A stretch of 64,000 nt of DNA from an uncultured Anaerolineae bacterium. GTDB taxonomy: Bacteria; Chloroflexota; Anaerolineae; J036; Brachytrichaceae. The notes beneath the pieces were generated by a model. That model did no database searches and had not been told where the DNA came from. It saw only the letters and a list, made by a program, of their open reading frames with translations. This document shows, in pieces, positions 1-9,871 of this stretch. Positions within the stretch are counted from its first letter, which is position 1; each line of letters opens with the position of its first letter. The stretch covers positions 62,001 through 126,000 of the forward strand of contig CALGMA010000003.1 of assembly GCA_937959265.1 (NCBI GenBank), in the 5' to 3' direction. The position numbers and the translations under genes were made by a program.

Positions 1-723
1 AAAGGCCTCGCAGGCAAATTCGTACCAGGTGCACGCTCCATCGTTGGTGATGTGATAGATGCCGTAGGCCTCGGTTTCGATCAGCCGGGCAATCTGTTGT
101 GCCAGGTCCTTGGTAAAGGTCGGGGTACAAGTCTGATCGTTTACCACCCGAATCGGCTTACCTTCTCGGGCGAGTCGCAGCATGGTGTTGACGAAGTTGC
201 TGCCTTTGCCGCTGGCGCCGGCCAGCCCATATAAGCCGCATGTGCGCACGATGTAGTGTTTGCGCCAGGCGGCGCGGATGAGCAGTTCACCGGCCAGCTT
301 GCTGGCGCCGTAGGCGCTGATCGGGTTGGGTGAGTCGGTCTCGACATATGGCATGCGCTTGGCGCCGTCGAACACGTAGTCGGTGCTGACGTGTAGCAGC
401 GCAGCGTCCAGCTCGCGGCAGGTCAGCGCCAGCCGTTGTGCTGCCAGCGCGTTCACAGCCAGTGCCTGTGAGGCGTCCGACTCAATGTCGTCTACGCGAT
501 GATAGGCTGCGCAGTTGATCACCACGTCCGGCGAGAAGCCGGCGATGGTGGTGCGCACCTCGACTGCGTCGCACACATCGAGCGCGATTGGAGAGGGCCA
601 ATCGGTCTCGAGATCGTTCACCGTGATCGCCCCGCGCGCCGTGCCCAGTACGTCGTGGCAGGCGAGCGCTTTCATCAAGTCGCGTCCAAGCTGGCCATTT
701 GCGCCGATCAACAAAATTTTCAT
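1..723 (-). CDS. rfbD: dTDP-4-dehydrorhamnose reductase (3' end cut by window edge)
   Basis: This SDR-family enzyme makes the last reduction in dTDP-L-rhamnose synthesis, for cell-surface polysaccharide. The frame starts at an ATG at 723 and stays open to the window edge, giving 241 residues and losing the C-terminus. It begins with a Rossmann motif (LLIGANGQLG). It continues with INCAAYHRVD, STDYVFDG, the catalytic YGASK and GLYG, which are the usual family landmarks in the usual order. It is divergent from asd. The ugd gene close by also makes sugar-nucleotide precursors. Confidence 0.9.
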   Translation of the reverse strand, partial: MKILLIGANGQLGRDLMKALACHDVLGTARGAITVNDLETDWPSPIALDVCDAVEVRTTIAGFSPDVVINCAAYHRVDDIESDASQALAVNALAAQRLALTCRELDAALLHVSTDYVFDGAKRMPYVETDSPNPISAYGASKLAGELLIRAAWRKHYIVRTCGLYGLAGASGKGSNFVNTMLRLAREGKPIRVVNDQTCTPTFTKDLAQQIARLIETEAYGIYHITNDGACTWYEFACEAF

Positions 724-792
724 GACTCTATACCATTGAGAGAAAGAGAATCTGACCCCCGGCGCTGTGAATTATCGTCGAAGCGGCTGCGG

Positions 793-798
793 TATCAT
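793..798 (+). promoter_or_regulatory. -10 box of asd (leaderless candidate)
   Basis: TATCAT lies 8 nt before the ATG at 807, with no Shine-Dalgarno sequence between them. Transcription from this box would start at or next to the start codon. Confidence 0.5.
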
Positions 799-806
799 CT
801 CCGCGT

Positions 807-1898
807 ATGTTTGCCAACAAGGTTCCTGTCGCTATCCTCGGCGCGACCGGTGCTGTCGGGGCACGTTTCATTCAGTTGCTGCACAACCACCCTACCTTTC
901 GGATCGTCGCATTAGCGGCCTCCGACCGCAGTGAAGGCAAGCGTTATGCCGACGTTGCGCATTGGGTTTTGGAAGGTGAGATGCCTAGAGCAGTGCGGGA
1001 TATGACGCTGCTGGCGACCGATCCCGACGTCGTCTTGCGCGCTGCGCCAGACGTGCGGGCGGTTTTTAGCGCGTTGCCCAACGAGATCGCAGCCATTGCC
1101 GAGCCGGCGTTCGCTCAGGCCGGCGTGCTGGTCTTTTCGAATGCGTCTTATCATCGCATGGTGCCAGATGTGCCGCTGATCATCCCCGAGGTCAACGCCG
1201 AGCATTTGCGCCTGCTTCGCCATCAGCGTCAAAAGCGAGGATGGACAGGCGGCATCGTGTGCAACACGAATTGCACGGTAAGCGGGCCAGCGATGACGCT
1301 GCGGCCGCTGTATGACGCTTTCGGCGTCCGGCGTGTGTTTTGCGTCTCAATGCAAGCTATCAGCGGGGCCGGCTACCCAGGCGTGCCGTCACTAGATATC
1401 ACCGACAACGTGTTGCCCTACATCAAAAACGAGGAGGAGAAATTAGAAGCCGAAGCGCGCAAGTTGCTGGGCCGTTTGGATGGGAGCACGATCCACGAGG
1501 CTGGCTTTGGCCTCAGCGCGCACTGCAACCGCGTGCCGGTGATTGACGGCCATATGGTGACCATGTCGGTGGAGACGGAGCGCCCCGTCACGCCAGAGGA
1601 TGCAGTACGTGTCATGCGCGAATTTCGCTGCGAGCATGTTGCGGGGTTGCCCACCGCGCCCGACTGTCCTATCGTGATTCGCGAGGAGCCCGATCGCCCT
1701 CAACCCCGGCGCGACCGGCTGACCGGTTCACCCGTGGGTGGCATGAGTGTGGTCGTGGGGCGGGTGCGTCGCGAGCCGTTGTTCGGCGATTATGGCGTCA
1801 AGTTCGTCACACTGGCACACAACACCATACGTGGTGCAGCGGGCGGCAGTGTGTTGAATGCCGAACTCGCCTGGCGGATGGGGTTAGCGGGTGATTGA
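807..1898 (+). CDS. asd: Aspartate-semialdehyde dehydrogenase
   Basis: This enzyme reduces aspartyl phosphate to aspartate semialdehyde with NADPH, at the branch point to lysine/diaminopimelate, threonine and methionine. The 363-residue product starts with the NADP-binding loop GATGAVG. It has the catalytic-cysteine motif NTNC at about residue 153 and the substrate-binding stretch SMQAISGAGYPG. The Cys context and length resemble the archaeal/fungal-type subfamily more than the E. coli type; this is a judgement from motifs. The start at 807 is favoured because a TATCAT box sits just upstream. Confidence 0.88.
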   Translation: MFANKVPVAILGATGAVGARFIQLLHNHPTFRIVALAASDRSEGKRYADVAHWVLEGEMPRAVRDMTLLATDPDVVLRAAPDVRAVFSALPNEIAAIAEPAFAQAGVLVFSNASYHRMVPDVPLIIPEVNAEHLRLLRHQRQKRGWTGGIVCNTNCTVSGPAMTLRPLYDAFGVRRVFCVSMQAISGAGYPGVPSLDITDNVLPYIKNEEEKLEAEARKLLGRLDGSTIHEAGFGLSAHCNRVPVIDGHMVTMSVETERPVTPEDAVRVMREFRCEHVAGLPTAPDCPIVIREEPDRPQPRRDRLTGSPVGGMSVVVGRVRREPLFGDYGVKFVTLAHNTIRGAAGGSVLNAELAWRMGLAGD

Positions 1899-2003
1899 TG
1901 ATCGATGATTTGATGATGGGGGCTGACAACCGGTAGCCAGCAACTATCAACTGGCGGCCGGCGATTCATGAGGGGCAACCAGCCATCAACAACCAGCACC
2001 AAG
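1888..2003. repeat. Degenerate stutter repeat in the asd-ugd spacer
   Basis: The spacer is made of short near-repeats such as GATTGATGATCGATGATT, followed by variants of CAACCGGTAGCCAGCAAC, ending in the ugd ribosome-binding site. Similar text occurs in the spacers near 29.5 kb and 50.35 kb. Confidence 0.5.
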
Positions 2004-2019
2004 GAGGGGGCTTCCAACT

Positions 2020-3351
2020 ATGAAAAACATCGCAGTGATCGGAGTGGGCTATGTGGGGTTGGTCACGGGAACGTGCTTTGCCGATCTGGGCAATCGCGTC
2101 ACGTGCGTGGATGTGAACGAGGAACGCATTGCGAACCTTAAGCAGGGCATCCTGCCGATCTATGAACCTGGCCTGGAGGAGATGGTGCGGCGCAATATGG
2201 CTGCTGGGCGTCTCTCGTTCACTACGTCTTACGCCGAAGCGCTGAACTGTCCGGAAGGATCTGCGGAGCTGGTCTTCATCGCGGTGAATACGCCGGCGGG
2301 CGTGGATGGCGAGGCTGAACTGCGCTATGTGCGCGCGGCGGCCGAGACGATTGCCCAGACGATGGATCATCCGCTGATCATCGTGAACAAGAGCACGGTG
2401 CCGGTCGGCACGGGCGACTGGGTGGCCGACATCGTGAAGAATAAGCAGCCCAAGCCGATCCCGTTTAGTGTGGTCAGCAATCCGGAGTTCCTGCGTGAGG
2501 GTTCGGCCATTAGCGACTTCATGAACCCCGATCGCATCGTGCTCGGCTCGCTGGACGAGGAGGCGGCCCAAAAAGTTGCACAGCTCTATCTGCCGCTGCG
2601 CGGCCCGATCATGATCACCGACCTGCGCACCGCCGAGATGATCAAGTACGCCAGCAACGCCTTCCTGGCGACGAAGATTTCGTTCATCAACGAGATCGCC
2701 AACATCTGTGAGGCGCTGGGGGCCGACGTGAAAGAGGTTGCTGCCGGCATGGGCTATGACAAACGCATTGGCCGCGCCTTCCTAGATGCCGGCCTGGGCT
2801 ACGGTGGTTCGTGCTTCCCGAAGGACGTCAAGGCGCTGGCGCACATGGCCAATGTGCAGGGCAAGCACCCACAACTGCTCGAAGCCGTCATGCAGATCAA
2901 CGCCGACGCTCGGCGCAGCATCGTGGCTAAGGTGCGCGCGTTGGTTGGCAACAATGGCGCGCATCTCAACCGGCTGGAGGGTAGGACCATCGGCGTCTTG
3001 GGCCTGGCATTCAAAGCCAACACCGACGATATCCGCGAATCACAGCCGATAGACATCATCCGCATGGTCCAGGCCGACGGTGGCATGGTGAAGGCCTATG
3101 ACCCGGTCGCGATGCCGAATGCTGCCAAAGTGCTGCAAAACGTCAAGCTGTGCGAAGATGCCTACGAGGTGGCCGAGGGCAGCGACGCGCTGATCCTGGC
3201 GACCGAGTGGAACGAGTTCAAGAACCTTGACTTGGTGCGCATCAAGCGAATGATGAAGCAACCGGTGATCGTGGATGGCCGTAACTTGTACGACCCGTCC
3301 GTGATGCGCGAACTCGGATTCATCTATCGCGGCGTTGGGCGAGGGTATTGA
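2020..3351 (+). CDS. ugd: UDP-glucose 6-dehydrogenase
   Basis: This enzyme oxidises UDP-glucose twice with NAD+ to UDP-glucuronate, a precursor of acidic surface polysaccharides. The 443-residue product has the N-terminal Rossmann motif [10 protein letters not shown], the substrate motif NPEFLREG and the active-site segment [10 protein letters not shown] with the catalytic cysteine. A second Rossmann-type C-terminal domain follows ([15 protein letters not shown]). Length is normal for the family. A strong AAGGAGG lies just upstream of the ATG at 2020, so unlike asd it has a leader. A terminator follows at 3379. Confidence 0.94.
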   Translation: MKNIAVIGVGYVGLVTGTCFADLGNRVTCVDVNEERIANLKQGILPIYEPGLEEMVRRNMAAGRLSFTTSYAEALNCPEGSAELVFIAVNTPAGVDGEAELRYVRAAAETIAQTMDHPLIIVNKSTVPVGTGDWVADIVKNKQPKPIPFSVVSNPEFLREGSAISDFMNPDRIVLGSLDEEAAQKVAQLYLPLRGPIMITDLRTAEMIKYASNAFLATKISFINEIANICEALGADVKEVAAGMGYDKRIGRAFLDAGLGYGGSCFPKDVKALAHMANVQGKHPQLLEAVMQINADARRSIVAKVRALVGNNGAHLNRLEGRTIGVLGLAFKANTDDIRESQPIDIIRMVQADGGMVKAYDPVAMPNAAKVLQNVKLCEDAYEVAEGSDALILATEWNEFKNLDLVRIKRMMKQPVIVDGRNLYDPSVMRELGFIYRGVGRGY

Positions 3352-3378
3352 GAAACCGACGCTGGTGCGTCCGTTCCA

Positions 3379-3414
3379 GGCGCAGGCTTGTGCGAGTCTG
3401 CGCCTTTCGTTTTT
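3379..3414 (+). terminator. Rho-independent terminator after ugd
   Basis: A 7-bp stem, GGCGCAG (3379-3385) with CTGCGCC (3398-3404), is followed by TTTCGTTTTT. It lies just after the ugd stop, so translation of the next gene should begin downstream of it. Confidence 0.75.
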
Positions 3415-3438
3415 GCGGTAGAGTCATGCCTCGACGGT

Positions 3439-4791
3439 ATGACGAAGCGAAGCAGCAGTACGATCAGAAAGCCCGCACGCACCCAGGTCATGCGCCTCGG
3501 CGATGGCATTGTGCGCGCCAAATTGCCCAACGGCCTGCGCGTGATTGCTCAAGAGATGCACGTCGCGCCAGTCGCGGCGCTGAGTGTGTGGTATCGCGTC
3601 GGTTCACGCAACGAGCATGGCGGCATCACCGGCATCTCGCACTGGGTCGAGCACATGATGTTCAAGGGCGCCCGCAAGTACTCCGAATCTGACCTCGACC
3701 GCCTCATCAGTCGCAACGGCGGCGTGAATAACGCCTTCACCTGGCTCGACTTCACGACGTACTACGAGACCCTGCCTGCGGACAAGATCACACTGGCTTT
3801 GGACCTAGAAGCCGACCGCATGGCGAACGCGCGCTTCGACAGCCGCGCAGTGGCGCTCGAACGCGACGTCATCCTGAACGAGCGGCAGATGTACGAGAAC
3901 AGCCCCGGCTTCCGGCTGGGTGAGGAGATCCAGGCTGCGGCGTTCAAGGCGCATCCCTACGGGCATGCGGTCATCGGCTATGCGTGCGATTTGCAAGCGC
4001 TCACGCGCGACGACTTGTATGCCTACTATCGGCAGTATTATGCGCCGAACAACGTGGTGATCGCCATCGCCGGCGATTTCGACGTGCGTGACATCCTGGC
4101 GCAGATCGAGCGCCGCTACGGGCAGCTCAAGCCGGCGCCGAAGGCACCCTCGGTGGCCGCTGTCGAGCCGCCGCAGAAGGGCGAACGTCGCGTCGTGGTG
4201 CGCGGCGAGGGGGATACGGACTACCTGGCGTTGGCCTTTCACGCGCCGGCGGCGACGCACGAGGACTACATGGCGTTCGTCGCGCTCGACTCGGTGCTGT
4301 GTGGCGCGAGCGGATTGTCGTTCTTCGGCGGAGGCGGCAGCAATCGCAGCAGCCGACTGAGCAGAGCACTGGTGGATGCCGGCTACGCAGCCGATGTTGA
4401 TGGTGGCCTCGTCCCAACCATTGACCCTTTCCTCTACACTTTGCAGGCTACAGTGATGGCCGGCAGGGAAGTCGCCGAGGTGGAGGCGAAAGTGTGGGCC
4501 GAGCTGGATCGTGTCCGGCGCGACGGGGTGACGCGCGCCGAGCTGGATAAGGCGATCAAGCAGACGCGGGCGCAGGTCGCCTTCAGCGCCGAGACGGCGA
4601 CCAACCAGGCGTTCTGGCTGGGCTTCAGCGAGGTCATCGCAGATTACACGTGGTTCACTACCTTTCTGGAGCGGCTGGGGCACGTGTCACCGGAGGATGT
4701 CGTTCGCATCGCCCATCGGTATCTCACACGTGACAACGTGACCGTCGGCTGCTATCTGGCGCAGGACAAGGCCAATCGTGGCGGTGTGTGA
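3439..4791 (+). CDS. M16 family zinc peptidase, catalytically complete subunit
   Basis: This is a processing-peptidase-like metalloprotease of the pitrilysin/insulinase family. The inverted zinc motif HxxEH is present as HWVEH, with a downstream ERDVILNE segment supplying the third zinc ligand. Two M16 half-domains fit the roughly 450 residues. I chose the ATG at 3439 because the longer frame would begin inside the ugd terminator; the ATG at 3490 is also possible. The next gene is a second M16 protein without the zinc motif, as in two-subunit bacterial M16 pairs. The natural substrate is unknown. Confidence 0.85.
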   Translation: MTKRSSSTIRKPARTQVMRLGDGIVRAKLPNGLRVIAQEMHVAPVAALSVWYRVGSRNEHGGITGISHWVEHMMFKGARKYSESDLDRLISRNGGVNNAFTWLDFTTYYETLPADKITLALDLEADRMANARFDSRAVALERDVILNERQMYENSPGFRLGEEIQAAAFKAHPYGHAVIGYACDLQALTRDDLYAYYRQYYAPNNVVIAIAGDFDVRDILAQIERRYGQLKPAPKAPSVAAVEPPQKGERRVVVRGEGDTDYLALAFHAPAATHEDYMAFVALDSVLCGASGLSFFGGGGSNRSSRLSRALVDAGYAADVDGGLVPTIDPFLYTLQATVMAGREVAEVEAKVWAELDRVRRDGVTRAELDKAIKQTRAQVAFSAETATNQAFWLGFSEVIADYTWFTTFLERLGHVSPEDVVRIAHRYLTRDNVTVGCYLAQDKANRGGV

Positions 4792-4899
4792 AGCCCGGCG
4801 TTGCTACGCGTTACGGGTGTACAGGTAGAATGTCGAACGTGCCGTTGGGCCTGCCGGCGCGGCCTTCCCATAGCCGGCTGTTACACAGAAGATGCCTGC

Positions 4900-6243
4900 A
4901 TGCCTAGAAAAGTGACGCATCGGTCGAGGCCGCTCAACCGGCGCGCTGAATCTCGCACGCGCCTGCCTTCACTGCCTCACAGCGGCAATGTTGCCTGCCT
5001 TTCGCTGGCCAACGGTGTCAACCTCTATGTCTACGAGAATTTCTCCAGCCCGTCTGTCGTAGTCAACGGCTACCTGGAGGTCGGCGCGCTCGACGAGTCG
5101 GGCGCGAAAGGGGCCGGCCTGGCCGGTTTCGTAGCCGATTGCCTGACGCGCGGCACACAGCGTCACACTTACGAGCAACTCTACGAGCAGATCGAAGCCG
5201 TGGGTGCCAGCCTCAACATCTATGGCGGTATGTTCACGACCGGCTTCTTCGCCAAGAGCCTGGCCGAGGATTTGCCGCTGATGCTTGATCTGTTGAGCGA
5301 CGTCATTCGACACCCGACCTTCCCCGAGTCCGAGGTGGCCAAGGAGCGCGCCGAGTGGCTCACCGACCTGCACGAGCGCGCGACAAGCACCCGCGCCATG
5401 TGCGGCCTTGCGTTCAACGAGCTGTGCTATCCGGAGGGCCACCCCTATCACTATTCTGCAGACGGCTACCTGGAGACGGCGCAGGCGATTACGCTGGACG
5501 ACGTGCGCCAGTTTCACGCGACGTTCTACGCGCCGGCCGGCATGGTGATTGTGATCGTCGGCGCGGTGAAGGCTGAGCAAGCGCACGACCTGGTCGCGGC
5601 GCACTTCGCGGACTGGGCGACGACGCGGCCGGCGCGCAGCGTGAATCTGGAGGCGCCGCCGATCACCGAACGGCGCTGCCGACACGTCCACATCCCCGGC
5701 AAGAGCCAAACCGCCATGCTCCTCGGCAACCCCGGACCGTCCCAGCTCGACCCACAGTGGCTGACCTGCGCTATGATGAACAGCATCTTCGGCCAGTTTG
5801 GCATGTACGGCCGTCTGGGCGAGCGCGTGCGCAAGGAGGAGGGGCTGGTCTATTACATCGGCAGCCGATTTGAAGGTGGGTTGGGGCCGGGGCCATGGAA
5901 CGTCTACGCCGGCGTGAATCCGGGCGCGGTGGATCGCGTGGTCGAGATCGTGCGTGCCGAGATGCGCCGCATACGCGAACGCAAGGTGAACCCGGCCGAG
6001 CTGGACGACAACAAAGCCTACTTCGTGGGGTCGCTGCCGCTACAGATGGAGACCAACGAGGGGATCGCCGGCCAGATCCTCAACATGGTGCGCTTCCGGC
6101 GTGGTTTGGACTGGCTCCTGGAGTATCCGGAGCGCGTGTATGCAATCACTGCTGCGGATGTCCAGGCGGCGGCGCAGCGATGGCTTGATCCGGAGCACTA
6201 TGTCCTGGCGACGGCCGGGCCTGCAGTTGGAGACAGCGCGTGA
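4900..6243 (+). CDS. M16 family peptidase-like protein, non-catalytic partner
   Basis: This 447-residue M16 homologue aligns with its upstream neighbour but lacks HxxEH. The corresponding helix reads GLAGFVADCLTRGT. It keeps the family segment ending in RVRKEEGLVYYIGS, which in partner subunits helps shape the substrate cavity. The pair probably forms a heterodimer like mitochondrial processing peptidase alpha and beta; that is inferred from the family. The start at 4900 is favoured because the residues before it are arginine- and cysteine-rich and unlike the family. Confidence 0.82.
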   Translation: MPRKVTHRSRPLNRRAESRTRLPSLPHSGNVACLSLANGVNLYVYENFSSPSVVVNGYLEVGALDESGAKGAGLAGFVADCLTRGTQRHTYEQLYEQIEAVGASLNIYGGMFTTGFFAKSLAEDLPLMLDLLSDVIRHPTFPESEVAKERAEWLTDLHERATSTRAMCGLAFNELCYPEGHPYHYSADGYLETAQAITLDDVRQFHATFYAPAGMVIVIVGAVKAEQAHDLVAAHFADWATTRPARSVNLEAPPITERRCRHVHIPGKSQTAMLLGNPGPSQLDPQWLTCAMMNSIFGQFGMYGRLGERVRKEEGLVYYIGSRFEGGLGPGPWNVYAGVNPGAVDRVVEIVRAEMRRIRERKVNPAELDDNKAYFVGSLPLQMETNEGIAGQILNMVRFRRGLDWLLEYPERVYAITAADVQAAAQRWLDPEHYVLATAGPAVGDSA

Positions 6244-6264
6244 GGCGCACGGGATTCATCGCGC

Positions 6265-6639
6265 ATGTTGACGACCGGCGTTGACATCATTCACATCCCG
6301 CGCGTTGAGGAAGCGGTGGCGCGCTATGGCGATCGCTTCTTGCAACGGGTGTTCACGCCGCACGAGTTGGCGTATTGCCGAGGACGCATCCCGGAGTTGG
6401 CCGCGCGATTTGCGGCCAAGGAAGCGGTGTCGAAAGCGCTGGGTGTGGGGGTGCGCACGCTGTCGCGGCACGGCATCGGTTGGCACGACGCGGAGGTGAT
6501 CAACGGGCGCGGCGGCAAGCCAGGGGTGCGCCTGCACGGTCGCGCGGCGCATTTGGCCGCCGAGCTTCACCTGACGCAATGGGCGCTATCGCTCACGCAC
6601 GAGCGGGAATATGCCGTCGCTTTCGTCGTGGCGCTGTGA
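6265..6639 (+). CDS. acpS: Holo-[acyl-carrier-protein] synthase
   Basis: AcpS transfers 4'-phosphopantetheine from CoA to a serine of acyl carrier protein. The 124-residue length is typical. The motif [10 protein letters not shown] near the start carries the Mg-binding Asp, and [13 protein letters not shown] carries the second metal ligand Glu and the CoA-binding Lys. It starts 22 bp after the M16 pair on the same strand and may be co-transcribed with it. Confidence 0.92.
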   Translation: MLTTGVDIIHIPRVEEAVARYGDRFLQRVFTPHELAYCRGRIPELAARFAAKEAVSKALGVGVRTLSRHGIGWHDAEVINGRGGKPGVRLHGRAAHLAAELHLTQWALSLTHEREYAVAFVVAL

Positions 6640-6662
6640 GCGGCGCAGCGCGGTCGGTGTGG

Positions 6663-7220
6663 CTAGAACCTCAAGCGCGCGACCAGCGTCGTGACGGCGA
6701 TGGCTAACCCGACGACCGGGATCAAGGCGAAGATGAAGCCGGGCGATCCTGCCAGCAGGGCGAACAGGGCCGGTAACACCGCAAAGTAGGCTGCGCCGAT
6801 CACCATCGCAACGGCCGCGACCAGCCAGATGTGTTGGCCGCGGTCTTTGCCGTTCACGCGCCGGATCGCCTCGGCGACCAGGCTGCCGGCGGCCGGCCCC
6901 ACGAAGATCGTAAGGATGAGCGCGAAGAAGCCGATGCGCCCGACGAATTGCAGCACGAAACCGATGCCGATGCCCAGGACGAACGCGATCAGCGCGGCGA
7001 GGATGTATTGCTTCGGCCCAGCGGTGTAGAACGTCGCGACGCGCGCCTTGACGTAGTAGGGGCACACGTAGCCGGTCGGTGTGCGCTGTGCATCCTTGAC
7101 GGCCAGCGGCCGGTTGCACTTTGCGCAGCGCAGCGTGGATGGCGCTGCGGCCTGGTAGTTGCCGGGGCAGTCGAACGCAGCCGGCGCTTCGGCCGTCGGC
7201 GCTGTGGTCACATACGTCAT
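6663..7220 (-). CDS. Zinc-ribbon membrane protein of unknown function
   Basis: The 185-residue product has a short N-terminal metal-binding region (a CAKC pair with a further Cys in GYVCPYY), followed by about four hydrophobic segments: LAALIAFVLGIGIGFV, FFALILTIFVGPAAG, WLVAAVAMVIGAAYFAV and FALIPVVGLAIAVTTLV. This fits a small cytosolic zinc finger fused to an integral membrane domain. I do not recognise a specific function. It is convergent with acpS. Confidence 0.7.
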   Translation of the reverse strand: MTYVTTAPTAEAPAAFDCPGNYQAAAPSTLRCAKCNRPLAVKDAQRTPTGYVCPYYVKARVATFYTAGPKQYILAALIAFVLGIGIGFVLQFVGRIGFFALILTIFVGPAAGSLVAEAIRRVNGKDRGQHIWLVAAVAMVIGAAYFAVLPALFALLAGSPGFIFALIPVVGLAIAVTTLVARLRF

Positions 7221-7282
7221 GATAGGCTAACCTTAAGCGACAAAGATAAGCAGCGCATGAACAACGCGCCTCTGCGCTGCCC

Positions 7283-8221
7283 TCAAGGCTGCCCATCCGT
7301 TCTGTCTTGCCGCGTCTTGCGGATGACGTCCAGCATCGCAGCGTGGATCAGGCCGTTGCTGGCGACCACTTGTCGGCGCGCGAACATGGCCTGGCCGCCG
7401 TCGAAGTCGGTCGCCACACCGCCAGCTTCGCGCACGATGACGATGCCGGCGGCGATGTCATGCGGCTGAATCTTCAGCTCCCAGTAGCCATCCATGCGCC
7501 CGCAGGCGACCCAACACAGGTCGAGCGCAGCAGAGCCAACGCGCCGCACCTCCTGAGAGGCGCGTTGGAAGGCCAGGAAGTAGTCGAAGTTGTTCTCTTC
7601 GCTCTCGCGCCGGTCGTAGGGGAAGCCGGTATTGAGCAGCGCGTAGGCGAGCGGGTAGATATTCGAGACGTGGATCGGCCGGCCGTTCTGCGTCGCGCCT
7701 AATCCATGCGCTGCCGCATACATCTCGTCGCTCATCGGCGCATAGACCACGCCGAGCACGGGCGCGCCGTTCACCAGCAGCCCGAGCGATACTGCGAACA
7801 CGGGGAAGCTATGGGCAAAGTTCACCGTGCCATCCAGGGGATCTACCTGCCATTCGAGTTGACTGTGAGAAGTCGAAGATCGAGCGGGCAGTTCGCCGTC
7901 GGGATGTCTGCGTTCTTCACGCTCGATTCTCGTCTCGTATGCGCCGCCCTCCTCGCCGATGACGCGATGATCGGGAAAGGCGCTCTGCAGCGCCTCGACG
8001 ATGAAGGCTTCGCTGCGGTGATCGAATTCGGTGACTGGATCGGTGTCGCGCGATTTGTATCGCACGGCAATGCCGTCGCGCTGCGCTTCGATTTGCCGCA
8101 GGCCCTCGCGCAAGATGGCGCCGGCGCCGCGCGCGATGGTGGTCGCCTCGTGGAGGATGAGCGAAAGGTCGCGCGCGGAGATCTCGGATGAAGTGGTGTG
8201 GCGAAGCGGTGATGGGTTCAT
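7283..8221 (-). CDS. Inositol monophosphatase family phosphatase
   Basis: This Mg-dependent sugar or inositol phosphate phosphatase has the family motifs [28 protein letters not shown] and [15 protein letters not shown], which hold the metal ligands. The 312 residues are longer than usual. About 20 extra residues lie between GEEGG and WQVDPLDGT, rich in Arg, Glu and Ser, and their DNA looks like the stutter repeats seen in nearby spacers. Substrate could be inositol phosphate, a histidinol-phosphate-like compound or PAP; the sequence does not settle it. It is divergent from dtd. Confidence 0.87.
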   Translation of the reverse strand: MNPSPLRHTTSSEISARDLSLILHEATTIARGAGAILREGLRQIEAQRDGIAVRYKSRDTDPVTEFDHRSEAFIVEALQSAFPDHRVIGEEGGAYETRIEREERRHPDGELPARSSTSHSQLEWQVDPLDGTVNFAHSFPVFAVSLGLLVNGAPVLGVVYAPMSDEMYAAAHGLGATQNGRPIHVSNIYPLAYALLNTGFPYDRRESEENNFDYFLAFQRASQEVRRVGSAALDLCWVACGRMDGYWELKIQPHDIAAGIVIVREAGGVATDFDGGQAMFARRQVVASNGLIHAAMLDVIRKTRQDRTDGQP

Positions 8222-8255
8222 ATGACGGCGCGATTCTACTCGCCGGCGCGCGGTG

Positions 8256-8261
8256 TATCCT
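8256..8261 (+). promoter_or_regulatory. -10 box of dtd (leaderless candidate)
   Basis: TATCCT is 8 nt before the ATG at 8270, with no Shine-Dalgarno sequence. Confidence 0.45.
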
Positions 8262-8269
8262 TTACGCCC

Positions 8270-8731
8270 ATGCGTGTCGTCCTACAGCGCGTCAAACACG
8301 CCTCGGTCACGGTAGCAGGGCAAGTCGTCGGCGCGATTGGGCGCGGCGTGGTGTTACTGGTGGGCGTTGCCCATGACGACACACGCGAATCGGCGGAATG
8401 GATGGCGAAGAAGATCGCCGGCTTGCGCGTCTTCTCGGCGCTCGATGCCACGTCTCACTTCGATCGCTCGCTGTTGGATGTCGGCGGGGCTGCGCTGGTC
8501 GTCAGCCAGTTCACTCTCTTTGGCGATGCGCGCAAAGGGCGTCGCCCGGATTTCACGCGCGCGGCGCGGCCTGAGGTCGCTGCGCCGCTTGTTGCCTATT
8601 TGTGCGATGCCTTGCGCGCGCAGGGCGTGCCAGTTGAACAGGGGGTATTCGGCGCCGATATGCTGGTCGAGTTGGCGAACGATGGGCCAGTCACGCTCAT
8701 CCTGGACACGCCTGCGCCCGGCAGCGCATAA
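8270..8731 (+). CDS. dtd: D-aminoacyl-tRNA deacylase
   Basis: Dtd hydrolyses D-amino acids mischarged on tRNAs and also removes glycine from tRNA-Ala. The 153-residue product begins [15 protein letters not shown] and has both family signatures: SQFTLFGD in the middle and NDGPVTL near the C-terminus. The start at 8270 matches the family N-terminus. A longer frame from 8222 adds 16 unrelated residues. Confidence 0.93.
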   Translation: MRVVLQRVKHASVTVAGQVVGAIGRGVVLLVGVAHDDTRESAEWMAKKIAGLRVFSALDATSHFDRSLLDVGGAALVVSQFTLFGDARKGRRPDFTRAARPEVAAPLVAYLCDALRAQGVPVEQGVFGADMLVELANDGPVTLILDTPAPGSA

Positions 8732-8805
8732 GCGTTGCACACGGGTTGTCTTTTGCTACACTCCTGCTTCATATCCTCATCGCGATCAAAGGACAACGAC
8801 AACCT

Positions 8806-9804
8806 ATGAACATCGTTCGACTCGGCATGATCGGCGTGGGCGGTATGGCCCGCCACCACATTCGACAAATCCTCAAACAGACCGATACGACCCAGATCAC
8901 TGCGCTGTGTGAACCGAATAAGGACAACTATGCGAAGGCGGCAGAGTTGTTCGAGCAGGCCGGCCAGCCCGTGCCCCCTTGCGAGCCTGACTTCGACAAG
9001 TTTTTGCAGAAGTACGGCAAGCATATTGATGCAGCGTTCATCGTCACTCCCCACAACCAGCACTTCCCGCAAGCCAAAGCATTGCTGGAGGCCGGCAAGG
9101 ATGTGTTGGTGGAAAAGCCGATGGTGATGAACACCTCGGAAGCCAAGAGGCTGATCAAGGTGCGCGACAAGACCAAGCGATTGCTGGCCGTCGCGTTCAA
9201 CGGCAGCATGTCGCCTTCCATCCGCAAGGCGGCCGGGATGTTGCGCTCCGGTCAGATGGGCGCTGTGTTGACTGTCAGCGCGAATGTCTGGCAGAGCTGG
9301 GAGCAAGGTACCCGCGGCTTGTGGCGGCAGGACCCAAAAATCTCCGGCGGCGGCTTCATGTTCGACACCGGCGCGCATCTGCTCAATACCGTAGCCGACC
9401 TGCTGGGCGAGCCGTTCAGCCAAGTTGCCGCGTTCATTGACAAGCGCAACACCAAAGTGGACATCCTGACCGTAGCCATTGCTCGCACCTGCTCCGGCGC
9501 GCTTGTGACGATCAATGGTTGCGGCGCATCGCCCGTCACCAACTCCGACGTCAAGCTGTTCTGCGAGAACGGCCTGATACAAGTGGGCGTGTGGGGCGAT
9601 TACTTCAACTTGCAGATGAAGGGCGAGCCGCAGCCCAAGCCGGTCGAGCTGCCGCCCGACCTCGGCGTGTGGCAGACCTTCGTCAAGGTGCGCAATGGCG
9701 AGATGGACAACCCCAGCCCGGCAGAGAATGGGCTGCGCATGATCCAGCTTTGGGACGCCATCAAGAAGAGTGCCCGGCAGGGTGGGGCGGTCGTAGAGAT
9801 TTGA
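8806..9804 (+). CDS. Gfo/Idh/MocA family NAD(P)-dependent oxidoreductase
   Basis: This is a sugar or inositol dehydrogenase-type protein of 332 residues. The Rossmann motif GMIGVGGMARHH starts at about residue 7, and the family EKP motif appears in VEKPMVMN. The C-terminal alpha/beta domain carries GGGFMFDTGAHLL, typical of the substrate-binding half. A purine-rich AAAGGA precedes the start at 8806. No neighbour identifies the substrate. Confidence 0.85.
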   Translation: MNIVRLGMIGVGGMARHHIRQILKQTDTTQITALCEPNKDNYAKAAELFEQAGQPVPPCEPDFDKFLQKYGKHIDAAFIVTPHNQHFPQAKALLEAGKDVLVEKPMVMNTSEAKRLIKVRDKTKRLLAVAFNGSMSPSIRKAAGMLRSGQMGAVLTVSANVWQSWEQGTRGLWRQDPKISGGGFMFDTGAHLLNTVADLLGEPFSQVAAFIDKRNTKVDILTVAIARTCSGALVTINGCGASPVTNSDVKLFCENGLIQVGVWGDYFNLQMKGEPQPKPVELPPDLGVWQTFVKVRNGEMDNPSPAENGLRMIQLWDAIKKSARQGGAVVEI

Positions 9805-9811
9805 CCGCGGA

Positions 9812-9868
9812 GCCGCGAAGGGCACAAGGCGATGTCCGAAGCGACGTCGCCTTGTGTCTCTTCGTGGC
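9812..9868. terminator. Long inverted repeat, probable bidirectional terminator
   Basis: An imperfect 20-bp stem pairs 9812-9832 (core GCGAAG, GCACAAGGCGA) with 9847-9868 (TCGCCTTGTG, CTTCG). It lies exactly between the convergent ends of the oxidoreductase and the nitrilase-like gene. Confidence 0.6.
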
Positions 9869-9871
9869 GCG

